From JALYUM01 sp036688685 (lineage in GTDB: Bacteria > Pseudomonadota > Gammaproteobacteria > Burkholderiales > Burkholderiaceae_D), in the NCBI RefSeq assembly GCF_036688685.1, contig NZ_JAQQPS010000018.1:62001-126000 (forward strand): DNA of 64,000 nt, written 5' to 3'. Below, in pieces: positions 17,204-25,174 of this stretch. Position 1 is the first letter of the stretch. Each line of letters begins with the position of its first letter. A program made the position numbers and the translations under genes. Under the pieces are notes generated by a model. The model had not been told where the DNA came from. It was given only the letters and a program-made list of their open reading frames with translations, and did not search any database.

Positions 17204-18205
17204 ATGACGGACGAGACCAGCACCAACTATCCTGACAACAGCCGTTTGGCCCAGTCGCCCACGGTCGGCAACTGGGAACGCGAAACGCTGGAAAAACTGG
17301 TCTTTGCCACCATCAAGGAAAAGAAGGCGGCGCGCCACTGGAGCATATTCTTCAAGCTGTCGTTCCTGGTGCTGGCCTTTTTCTGCCTGTGGGCGTTCTT
17401 CGATTTCAACTTCAGCGGTTCGGACGACGATATCCTGGCGCGCCACACGGCGCTCATCGAAATCAACGGCGAAATTGACTCGGAAGGCAGCGGCTCGGCC
17501 GACACCGTCCTGCCGGCGCTGAACAAGGCGTTTGCCGACAGCGGTTCGGCGGCGGTCATCCTGCGCATCAACAGCCCCGGCGGCAGCCCGGTCCAGGCCG
17601 GCATCATCGTCGATGAAATCCTGCGCCTGAAAAAAGGCTATCCAAAGAAACCTTTATATGTGGTCGTCGATGAAATCTGCGCGTCGGGTGGCTATTACAT
17701 TGCGGCGGCGGCGGACAATATTTATGTCAACAAGGCGAGCATCGTCGGTTCGGTGGGCGTGCTGATGGATGGCTTCGGCTTTACCGGCACCATGGAAAAG
17801 CTGGGCGTGGAGCGGCGCTTGCTGACAGCCGGCGAAAACAAGGGTTTCCTCGATCCGTTCAGCCCGCAGTCGGCCAAGCACAAGGCCCATGCGCAGGAAA
17901 TGCTGGACGAAATCCACAGCCAGTTCATTTCGGTCGTGCGCGCCGGGCGCGGCAAGCGCCTGAAGGAAACGCCGGAAACCTTCTCCGGCCTGTACTGGAC
18001 CGGCGCGCGCGCCGTCGAGATGGGCCTGGCCGATGGCTACGGCACCGTCGACACGGTGGCGCGCGATATCGTCAAGGCCGAAGACATCATCGATTACACG
18101 ACCCACGAAGGATTGCCCGAGCGCGTGCTGAAGAAATTTGGCGCCTCGGTGGGCGGCGGCGCCGTGAAGGCTGTGTCTGGCACGGCCCTGCCGCGCGTGC
18201 GCTGA
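17204..18205 (+). CDS. S49-family signal peptide peptidase, SppA type
   Basis: This is a 333-residue membrane-anchored serine protease. One N-terminal helix (WSIFFKLSFLVLAFFCLWAF) anchors it with the active domain in the periplasm. The catalytic Ser161 lies in CASGGYYIA, and the probable general base Lys213 in TAGENKGFLDPF. NSPGGSPVQAG is another family motif. Length fits the short, single-domain SppA form that acts as an oligomer to degrade cleaved signal peptides. It is the last gene of the rluC-HAD-Rieske-sppA run. Confidence 0.9.
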   Translation: MTDETSTNYPDNSRLAQSPTVGNWERETLEKLVFATIKEKKAARHWSIFFKLSFLVLAFFCLWAFFDFNFSGSDDDILARHTALIEINGEIDSEGSGSADTVLPALNKAFADSGSAAVILRINSPGGSPVQAGIIVDEILRLKKGYPKKPLYVVVDEICASGGYYIAAAADNIYVNKASIVGSVGVLMDGFGFTGTMEKLGVERRLLTAGENKGFLDPFSPQSAKHKAHAQEMLDEIHSQFISVVRAGRGKRLKETPETFSGLYWTGARAVEMGLADGYGTVDTVARDIVKAEDIIDYTTHEGLPERVLKKFGASVGGGAVKAVSGTALPRVR

Positions 18206-18210
18206 GCTAC

Positions 18211-18239
18211 GCCCGCTGAGCGGGGGCCGCTGAGCGGGC
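18211..18239 (+). terminator. Possible terminator hairpin after sppA
   Basis: GCCCGCT (18211-18217) and AGCGGGC (18233-18239) can pair around a 15-base GC-rich loop just after the sppA stop. No T run follows, so termination strength is uncertain. Confidence 0.4.
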
Positions 18240-18456
18240 GCAACAAACCCCTTGTAAATTGGCGTGGCCGGCGTATATTAAAAGTGTAGTCTGCAACAAA
18301 AGGAGAAGTTTATCGTCGTTTCCTGCTGGTCCCGATGCTGTGCCTAAATTGCGCCTGCGCCGCGAAGTTGCATGCGGCTTTCGAGAGAATTTTCATTCCT
18401 CATATGTTCTTCCCGCAGTACGAACGACGGCAACGCGCCGTCGTTTTGCTTTTGTG

Positions 18457-18807
18457 TCAGTCAAGATCGCTGGACGATGGCGCATCGGTATGTGCCGGCG
18501 CAGCGTCATCGTCCCACACGCCACCGCGCGCGATCCAGGCGAAAAAATGGTCCTGTTGGCGTGCATAGAAGGCGGCGCGGAACGGCGGCGCATCTGCGCC
18601 GTTTTCCGGTAAGGCGACGGTATTGGCGCTGGTCCAGCGTGCCATTGCCAGCCGCGTGGCCAGCAGTGCAACTTGCTCCTGAATAATGACGGCGCGCAAG
18701 GCGGGTTGGTAGAGCAGGGTACGGGCGTCGAAAATGGCGCAGTTGCCGGCATGGGACGGCGGGCTGGGGGCATGGCTCGATGGTGCAGACGGTGAGACCT
18801 TGTACAT
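18457..18807 (-). CDS. Small hypothetical protein, 116 aa
   Basis: The protein has 116 residues without a signal peptide or membrane helix. The N-terminal 20 residues are Ser/Pro-rich; the middle is helical (ALRAVIIQEQVALLATRLAMARW), and the C-terminal part is rich in Phe/Trp and acidic residues. A good ribosome site (GAGGAC) precedes ATG 18807, which is the main reason to accept it as a gene. No family was recognised. It is an isolated minus-strand gene between sppA and the rsuA-like gene. Confidence 0.55.
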   Translation of the reverse strand: MYKVSPSAPSSHAPSPPSHAGNCAIFDARTLLYQPALRAVIIQEQVALLATRLAMARWTSANTVALPENGADAPPFRAAFYARQQDHFFAWIARGGVWDDDAAPAHTDAPSSSDLD

Positions 18808-19005
18808 GGTTGTCCTCGTGATACGGTTGTGTTGTCCTAATGCACCCGGGATTATTCGCTGAGTTGGTTAGGCCGATTCCTACTGAAGTTTCAGTCTATC
18901 AATTAGGAATAATCCGAGCCTTGATTTGGCGCAAACGAGATTCTGCACTGTGCGGCCTCCACCACACCTTGTTGGGCACAAACGCCTTCTGTTACAGTCT
19001 CGCGC

Positions 19006-19725
19006 ATGAGCAAATTATCCCTTGACCGCATCCTGCAATCGCAGGGTTTTGGCACGCGCAAATACTGCCGCGCCCTGATTGAAGACGGCGACGTCATCAT
19101 CGATGGCGCCCCCGCCACCAACTACAAAACCACTTACGAGACAGATGGCCTGGTGCTGACCGTGTTCGACGAAGAGTGGATCTATCGCGCGCATTTGTAC
19201 CTGGCGCTGTACAAGCCGGCCAACTTCGAATGTTCGCGCAAACCGAGTCACCATCCCGGTGTGTTGACCTTGCTTCCCGAGCAATTTACCTGGCGCGAAG
19301 TGCAGCCGGTCGGCCGCCTGGACCACGATACCACCGGCTTGTTGCTGATGAGCGACGACGGCCCCTTCATCCACGCCCAGTCATCGCCCAAGCGCCACGT
19401 GCCGAAGATTTACCAGGCCACCACCGAACAGCCGATCACCGACGCGCTGGTCGCCGAACTATTAAAAGGCGTGCAACTGCATGACGAGCCGGCGCCGCTG
19501 GCGGCGGTCTCGTGCATCGCGCGTGGTGACCATCAGCTGGAAATCGTGCTAGAGCAGGGCAAATATCACCAGGTCAAGCGCATGCTGGCTGCGGCCGGCA
19601 ACCATTGCAGCGCGCTGCACCGCTCGGCCATCGGCGGCCTGACGCTCGAGGCGCTCGGAATTGCCGAAGGCGAATGGTGCTATCTGACTGACGAGCAACT
19701 GGCCTTGCTGGCGCCCAGCGCATGA
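19006..19725 (+). CDS. rsuA: RsuA-family 16S rRNA pseudouridine synthase
   Basis: This is a 239-residue enzyme predicted to modify U516 of 16S rRNA. The N-terminal S4 domain (LDRILQSQGFGTRKYCRALI) is followed by the catalytic domain, with nucleophile Asp106 in GRLDHDTTGLLL. KYHQVKRMLAAAGNHC is the conserved C-terminal motif of the RsuA/RluE/RluF group. Its stop overlaps the start of the FAH-family gene. RsuA is preferred over RluE/F from its length and the S4 domain. Confidence 0.85.
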   Translation: MSKLSLDRILQSQGFGTRKYCRALIEDGDVIIDGAPATNYKTTYETDGLVLTVFDEEWIYRAHLYLALYKPANFECSRKPSHHPGVLTLLPEQFTWREVQPVGRLDHDTTGLLLMSDDGPFIHAQSSPKRHVPKIYQATTEQPITDALVAELLKGVQLHDEPAPLAAVSCIARGDHQLEIVLEQGKYHQVKRMLAAAGNHCSALHRSAIGGLTLEALGIAEGEWCYLTDEQLALLAPSA

Positions 19726-20705
19726 AGCTGGCCACGCTGCGCGACGGCAGCCGCGACGGCCAGTTGATGGTGGTCGCGCGCGACCTGAAAACGGCCCAAC
19801 TGGCCGACGGCATTGCGCCGACGCTGCAGGCGGCGCTGGACGACTGGGCCTTCATCGCGCCCCAGCTGGAAGACTTGTCCAGTTTGCTCAACGCCGGCCG
19901 CGCCGGGCGCAGCTTCGACTTCGATCCCGCCCAGTGCATGGCGCCGCTGCCGCGCGCCTGCCAATGGGTCGACGCTTCAGCCTACGTCAACCACGTCGAG
20001 CTGGTGCGGCGTGCCCGTGGCGTTGAAATGCCTGCATCGTTCTGGGAAGAGCCGCTGATGTACCAGGGCGGCAGCGACGATTTTCTGGGCGCCATGGATG
20101 ATATCGTGCTGGCGCACGAAGAGTGGGGCATTGATTTCGAGGCGGAAGTGGCCGTCATCACGGGCGATGTGCGGATGGGCGCGACGCCGGACCAGGCGCT
20201 GGCGCAGGTGCGCCTGGTGACGCTGGTAAATGATGTTTCGCTGCGCAATTTGATTCCGGCCGAGCTGGCCAAGGGCTTCGGCTTCCTGCAATCGAAACCG
20301 GCCACCGCCTTTGCGCCGGTGGCGGTCACGCCGGACGAGCTGGGCGAGGCCTGGCGCCAGGCGAAGCTGCATTTGCCGCTGCGCTCGACGTGGAATGGCG
20401 CGCTGGTCGGGCAGCCGCAGGCGGGCGAGGACATGGTGTTCAATTTCGCGCAGTTGATCGCGCACCTGTGCAAGACGCGCAATGCGCGCGCCGGCACGGT
20501 GGTCGGTTCCGGGACGGTGTCGAACAAGGACCCGAAACGCGGCTATTCCTGCATTGCGGAGAAGCGTAGCCTGGAGACGATTGCGGGCGCGGAGCCAGTC
20601 ACCGAATTCATGCGCTTTGGCGACACGATCCGGATCGAGATGCTCGACAAGGCCGGCAAGAGCGTGTTCGGGGCGATCGAGCAGACCATCAAACGGCTGG
20701 GCTAG
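19722..20705 (+). CDS. Fumarylacetoacetate hydrolase-family protein
   Basis: This is a 327-residue FAH-superfamily enzyme with an N-terminal FAH_N-like domain (MKLATLRDGSRDGQLMVVARDL) and the C-terminal catalytic fold. FEAEVAVITGDV contains the metal-binding acidic pair, and GTVVGSGTVSNKDP is the usual late motif. Close relatives cleave fumarylacetoacetate or related beta-diketones; here no tyrosine-degradation genes are adjacent, so the substrate is open. It is coupled to the rsuA-like gene by a four-base overlap. Confidence 0.85.
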   Translation: MKLATLRDGSRDGQLMVVARDLKTAQLADGIAPTLQAALDDWAFIAPQLEDLSSLLNAGRAGRSFDFDPAQCMAPLPRACQWVDASAYVNHVELVRRARGVEMPASFWEEPLMYQGGSDDFLGAMDDIVLAHEEWGIDFEAEVAVITGDVRMGATPDQALAQVRLVTLVNDVSLRNLIPAELAKGFGFLQSKPATAFAPVAVTPDELGEAWRQAKLHLPLRSTWNGALVGQPQAGEDMVFNFAQLIAHLCKTRNARAGTVVGSGTVSNKDPKRGYSCIAEKRSLETIAGAEPVTEFMRFGDTIRIEMLDKAGKSVFGAIEQTIKRLG

Positions 20706-20763
20706 CTTTGGGCATCTGATAAAACGGTAGTTGTCGTTCGGAATTTCAGCAGCAATTTGCGGG

Positions 20764-21231
20764 ATGTCTCGTTTAGACTTGCCTTTCACCAGCAAACGGA
20801 CTCTGCCCGTGCACATACAACGCATCCATTTCGATAAAGTGTTCGACGTCCAGCAGCAGCTCGGCATGTTCAGTTTTGCCAGCGCCGGCGCAGTGACCTA
20901 CAGCGTGCACCTGCCCTGCAAGGTGATTCCCCAGGAAGGCGAAACCTGGGCCGTTGCCTTCGGGCAGCCCGGCGATTGGTCCACCTTGCTGGGATGGCGT
21001 GACCTGGGCGCCCAGCGCACCACGCTGAACCATCGCCTGCGCCACGTGATCGTCGATCTTGCCTGGGGCGGGTACTGGGTTGCCGTGCCCATTGTGGCGT
21101 TGAGTATTTACGTCGGCGGTCCCTGGGCCGCCGGTGCGGTGGCGCTGGCGGCGCTGTGCGGCGGCGCGTGGCTGATGCGCCACGTGGTGCGCCGCAACCG
21201 GCTGGTGCGCGCCGCGCTGCGCAAGACCTGA
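20764..21231 (+). CDS. Hypothetical membrane protein, about 155 aa
   Basis: The frame encodes a soluble N-terminal half (IQRIHFDKVFDVQQQLGMFS) and two adjacent hydrophobic helices (WVAVPIVALSIYVGG and AAGAVALAALCGGAWLM), then a basic tail. ATG 20764 and GTG 20809 are both possible starts; neither has a strong ribosome site. No family was recognised. Good length and high-GC codon pattern support a real gene. Confidence 0.55.
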   Translation: MSRLDLPFTSKRTLPVHIQRIHFDKVFDVQQQLGMFSFASAGAVTYSVHLPCKVIPQEGETWAVAFGQPGDWSTLLGWRDLGAQRTTLNHRLRHVIVDLAWGGYWVAVPIVALSIYVGGPWAAGAVALAALCGGAWLMRHVVRRNRLVRAALRKT

Positions 21232-21239
21232 AGCCGCGC

Positions 21240-21929
21240 TTACGCCACCAGCATCCCCATGCTCACCGCCAGCATGGCTGCCTGCTCCTGCGAAATGGTG
21301 GCCCGCCGGAAGCTTGCAACCTGGTCAACCGTCATGGACCCAAGCGTCACCTGGCGCAAATCTGCCCCTTCAAATTTCGCTTGCCGCAGATTCGCTTCGG
21401 CCAGGCTGCCGCCCTGAAAAATCGCTTCGCGGAAATCGCAGCCAGCCAGGTCGGCGCTGGAAAAATCGATGCCCACCAAGGTTTGCTTGCGAAACCCCAC
21501 ACCGCGCAGATCGGCGCCTACCAGCAGGCTGTCGCGCAATGACAGGCCGAGCGTGCGCACGTCGGAGAACGTCGCGCCGGTCAATTTGACGCCATCGAAG
21601 GCGCTCGATGCCAGCAGGGAGCGGTTCCAGTTGGTGTTGTTCAGGTCGCAGGCATTGAAACGGCTGTCGGTCAGGTCGGCCAGCCCGAAATCGGCACGGC
21701 CCATGCGGCACGATTGCCAGCGCGTCTCGCTCAGTTGTGCGCGCGCGAACGAGGTGCCAGCGGCGCTGCAGCGGATGAAGACACAGTCGCGCAGGTCGAG
21801 GCGCGACAGGTCGGCGTCGTCAAAATCGCAGCGCTCGAAGGTGAGGGCGGCAGTGCGGCCGGCCAGCAAGGTTTCCAAGTCGGCGCGCGCCAGGGTTTGA
21901 TCGGAAATGGGTAGTGCAAGGTCTGGCAT
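21240..21929 (-). CDS. Pentapeptide-repeat protein
   Basis: This is a 229-residue protein made largely of A(D/N)LxX five-residue repeats, such as ADLSRLDLRDCVF, ADFGLADLTDSRF, ADLRGVGFRKQTL and SADLAGCDFREAIF. These stack into a right-handed quadrilateral beta-helix. No enzyme domain, signal peptide or membrane helix is present. Some family members mimic DNA and protect gyrase, and others are T6SS-linked adaptors; nothing here selects between these roles. It is a lone gene convergent with the preceding hypothetical. Confidence 0.85.
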   Translation of the reverse strand: MPDLALPISDQTLARADLETLLAGRTAALTFERCDFDDADLSRLDLRDCVFIRCSAAGTSFARAQLSETRWQSCRMGRADFGLADLTDSRFNACDLNNTNWNRSLLASSAFDGVKLTGATFSDVRTLGLSLRDSLLVGADLRGVGFRKQTLVGIDFSSADLAGCDFREAIFQGGSLAEANLRQAKFEGADLRQVTLGSMTVDQVASFRRATISQEQAAMLAVSMGMLVA

Positions 21930-22147
21930 GTCGGTCCCGTGAAAAGAGAGCGCACGCCGGCTGGACCGGAACGCACGCGCGACCAGCCCAGCTGCGCGTG
22001 CAGTGAACTGTCTGGATCCGCATGGGTGGAGAGTGGCGCGCTGTTGTGACTGCTGCTCGTGCCGGCTGGGCTAACCATCCAGCCTGCCCTCGTTCTGACT
22101 GCGCCGATTTTATGCGCTTGGCCCGAGCGATGTCAACGGCGGCAGGC

Positions 22148-23281
22148 CTACTGAAAGGGCTGGGCCGCGCGCAGATCGAGTTCGACCGGTGCCGTGATCC
22201 GGCGCAGCGCGTCGGCCTGCAGCAAGGTGCCGTCCGGGGCATGCAGCCGGTACCACAGCACCGCCGCGCCCGCGACGCGCAATTTCTCTCCCGTGAACAA
22301 GCCATTCTTGATGAGGGTGACGCCTTCCAGGCGCAGGTCCACGTCGAGCAGCAGTGCATCCTGGGTCCTGGCCGCGTAGGCGAGGAAACGGGCGGCGTTG
22401 AACAGTGGGCTTTTGTCGCCGGTTTCCCCCGTCTTGAGGGATTCGATGAAGGCGTCGACTGTCTTCAGGAACGCGTTGGCATTGACCACACTGCTTGCCA
22501 GCAGGCGTTTTTCGGCACCTTTGGCGGCGTCGGCAAGCGTATCGGCGATGGCGATCTGGTTGGCATATTCGCCGCGCAGGCCAGCGAGCGCGCGCACCCG
22601 TGCCATCAGCGCGCCATGTGTGCGTGTGTCGAGTTCGCCAAGGTAGCCGGTACCGAGTCCTGCAATACGCTGCGGGCACGCCTTGAACAGGGCGCTGCCG
22701 AACAGGGCGCGTGCACCGTCGCCAAACGCCACGCCAGTGAGCGTGATGTCGCTTTTAAAGAGTGCTGCAATATCGGCCGCGGTTTTAATTGTCGCGGGAA
22801 TCGCGGCCAGCGGAACCATTGCCAGCGGCGCGCGTGCGCCCGCTGGCGGGCTGTGTTGTTCGATCAGTTGCTGTAGTTGGCGATGCTGGCGGGTCAGTTG
22901 TTCGGTGATGTGCAAGATACCATCGTCAACGCTGCGGGCGGCCACGATGCCCTGGCTGCTGGCCGGGTCGTAAAGTGCCACGGCCCCCAGCGGCGGCAAC
23001 GCAGCGCACAGTTCCCGCGCCAGCTCGCCGGCCAGGTCGACCGACTTCATCAGCGCGACCACACCGGCGTGGCTGGTATCGACGCTGCCGGCCAGTGCCT
23101 TGCTGGTGGTTGGCGGCAGCCGTGCCAGCCATTCGGCGCGCTCGGCTTCCGCCAGCGCGCGGCGCAGTTCGGCTTCGCGCAGCGCCACCGTAGCGTCGCT
23201 GTCGGGTGCGGCGGCGTACCCGGGTAACGCTATAAAAAGTGGCAACAGGAAAAGCAAAACGTGGATGCGCACTGCCGGCAT
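22148..23281 (-). CDS. Secreted hypothetical protein, 377 aa
   Basis: It has a signal peptide (MPAVRIHVLLFLLPLFIALPGYAAA) and is preceded by a strong ribosome site (AGGAGG) six bases before ATG 23281. The mature protein is rich in Ala/Leu helices with a coiled-coil-like start (REAELRRALAEAERAEWLARL). No transmembrane segment follows, and no family was recognised. It is divergent from the polysaccharide locus that begins at 23772, so the two share the 490-base intergenic region. A periplasmic role is inferred only from the signal peptide. Confidence 0.7.
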   Translation of the reverse strand: MPAVRIHVLLFLLPLFIALPGYAAAPDSDATVALREAELRRALAEAERAEWLARLPPTTSKALAGSVDTSHAGVVALMKSVDLAGELARELCAALPPLGAVALYDPASSQGIVAARSVDDGILHITEQLTRQHRQLQQLIEQHSPPAGARAPLAMVPLAAIPATIKTAADIAALFKSDITLTGVAFGDGARALFGSALFKACPQRIAGLGTGYLGELDTRTHGALMARVRALAGLRGEYANQIAIADTLADAAKGAEKRLLASSVVNANAFLKTVDAFIESLKTGETGDKSPLFNAARFLAYAARTQDALLLDVDLRLEGVTLIKNGLFTGEKLRVAGAAVLWYRLHAPDGTLLQADALRRITAPVELDLRAAQPFQ

Positions 23282-23771
23282 GGTCGCCTCCTGAATGCAA
23301 TCAAGCGTCCAGTTTTAATCTTTATCCTACGGAAATATTGTTATTCATCAAGCTCATGCAAGTCATCGAAATAGCGGCCGGTCATGGCGCGCAATAACAA
23401 CGATTTAGGAGCGCGTACAAATTATTACAACTTTGTCACATTTGAAGCAATCTGCCGGCTCACTGTCACGGGCTTGCCATCCAGTCCACGAGTAGCATGG
23501 AATTTTGCGTAAAAAGAGCGGCGTTTCGAAGGTTTTGCCTCAAATATTGGCTATTTCGCACCTGCTTTAATTGAATGTGGCATCGCATTCTTGGCAAACA
23601 ATTAACGCGTTCCGAAGAGGCTTAAAAAACCCGTCTTGTAGAATAGAAAACAGCTGAAATTTGCTCGATAAGAAACTTTTCTTTCAGTGGCGCGCTGTAG
23701 TGAGCGCATGCCCGATCGGTCATCGGCTTCATGCTGTGATTACTGAATAAGAATCAGAAGGAAATCCACAC
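23282..23771. other. Divergent upstream region of the polysaccharide locus
   Basis: These 490 bases hold no gene. They are more AT-rich than the flanking coding DNA, especially 23390-23470 and 23560-23690, and must contain promoters for the secreted unknown (minus) and the first polysaccharide gene (plus). A sigma-54-like sequence near 23464 has wrong spacing. A clear ribosome site (AGAAGGAAAT) precedes the gene at 23772. Confidence 0.5.
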
Positions 23772-24920
23772 ATGCAGTTGAACGCATTGTTAGAAATCGG
23801 CGCCGCGGCAGCGTTGGTCAGTTTTGTCGTCAGCCTGCTCATCGTCCAATCGCAAAAGTGGCATGGCTTCATTTCAAACGATCATGACTTGACTGGTGTG
23901 CAGAAGGTTCATGGGCTTGCCGTTCCCCGCATTGGCGGCCTGGCAGTCGTCAGCGGCGTGGTGGTGGGCGTGCTCTCCCATGTATTGATGTTTCCGGGCG
24001 ACGTCTCTGCAACGTCCCTGAACGCCGTCTTGTTGTTGGCCGTGTGCGGCATGCCAGCCTTTGTTTCCGGCATGGCCGAAGACTTCACCAAGCGCATCTC
24101 GGTCCGCATCCGCTTATTGGCGACGTTCGCCAGCGCGCTGCTGGCCAGCGCCGTGCTGGGTGCCACGGTCAGCGAACTGGACATCTGGGGCGTCGACAAT
24201 CTGTTGCAGATGACACCGATTGCCGTCCTGGTGACGGCGTTGGTCGTTGCCGGCGGCGCCAACGCGGTCAATATCATCGACGGCTTCAACGGCCTGGCCG
24301 CATCGGTCATCATCATCATGGCCCTGGCGATCGGAGTGCTCGCTTTTCAGCACAACGACCCATTGGTTGCCACCTTGGGTGTCCTGGGCGCCGGTAGCGC
24401 AGCCGGCTTCCTGTTAGTCAATTTCCCGCGTGGTAAATTATTCCTCGGTGATGGCGGCGCCTATTTCCTTGGCTTCTGGATCGCCGAGGGCGCCGTGCTT
24501 CTGCTGGTGCGCAACGCCAGCGTCAACGCGTGGCAGGTGTTGTCGATCTGCGCCTATCCCGTCATCGAAGTGTTATTCAGTATGTATCGCCGCCGCGTCA
24601 TCCAGCAGGTCAGTCCGGGTGCCCCTGATCGCCTGCACCTGCACACGCTGGTGTATCGACGCGTGGTGCGCAAGCTGATCAAAGTGGAGCCGCCGCAAGC
24701 GTGGCTGCAGAATGCGACCACTGCTGGCGTGATCGTGCCGTGGGTGGCCGTGATGGCGCTGGTCAGCGTGCTGGTCGGCCAGTCGATTGTGTTATCGATG
24801 GGATTGGTGCTCTTGCAGATCGTATTCTACATCGCCATCTACCGCCGCCTGGCGCGTGGACGCTGGATTGGCAGCACGCCTGTGGTGATCGAGGTTACGA
24901 TCGGTACCGAGGCGCTGTGA
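23772..24920 (+). CDS. WecA/WbpL-like glycosyl-1-phosphate transferase
   Basis: This is a 382-residue polytopic protein of the MraY/WecA family, which transfers a sugar-1-phosphate from a UDP-sugar to undecaprenyl phosphate and so starts repeat-unit assembly at the inner membrane. Visible motifs are VQKVHGLAVPRIGGLAVV at the start, AEDFTKRISVRIRL, NIIDGFNGLA, FLGDGGAYFLGF and the His-rich DRLHLHTLVYRR. About ten hydrophobic helices are present. The first acidic pair is AED rather than the common DD. Together with the WbpV-like reductase (37681) this resembles the WbpL/WbpV pair, so the sugar could be an N-acetyl-6-deoxyhexosamine. Confidence 0.88.
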   Translation: MQLNALLEIGAAAALVSFVVSLLIVQSQKWHGFISNDHDLTGVQKVHGLAVPRIGGLAVVSGVVVGVLSHVLMFPGDVSATSLNAVLLLAVCGMPAFVSGMAEDFTKRISVRIRLLATFASALLASAVLGATVSELDIWGVDNLLQMTPIAVLVTALVVAGGANAVNIIDGFNGLAASVIIIMALAIGVLAFQHNDPLVATLGVLGAGSAAGFLLVNFPRGKLFLGDGGAYFLGFWIAEGAVLLLVRNASVNAWQVLSICAYPVIEVLFSMYRRRVIQQVSPGAPDRLHLHTLVYRRVVRKLIKVEPPQAWLQNATTAGVIVPWVAVMALVSVLVGQSIVLSMGLVLLQIVFYIAIYRRLARGRWIGSTPVVIEVTIGTEAL

Positions 24921-25071
24921 CGGTACAAGCCTGCGCGGCTCGTCGTGATAGCGCGGCCTTCGTCAGGATCGCCAATATGCTGGACGCATATATGGAGCGC
25001 CGAGTCAAGTAGTTCCGGCAAATTTGATGCCAGGGCAACGGCATTCTGGACAATCGGTGTCCTCTGAATGT

Positions 25072-25101
25072 CCACTAAATAGCATTTTGCTATTTTAGTG
25101 G
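25072..25101 (+). other. Hairpin between the initiating transferase and export genes
   Basis: CCACTAAATAGC (25072-25083) and GCTATTTTAGTGG (25089-25101) are complementary apart from one bulged A, enclosing a short ATTTT loop. It sits about 75 bases before the export protein gene. With no T run it is not a standard terminator; it may be an operator, an mRNA-stability structure or an attenuator. Confidence 0.45.
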
Positions 25102-25174
25102 CTAATGATCTGCGGTAACATAGCGTGCTTAGACCATACGCATCCCGCTGTTCATCTTTCAAATACACAGTTTA

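Noticed and set aside
23464..23480. A sigma-54-like site (TGTCACG then TTGCC)
   Set aside because: The conserved GG and GC pairs are one base too close and the first G pair is altered.
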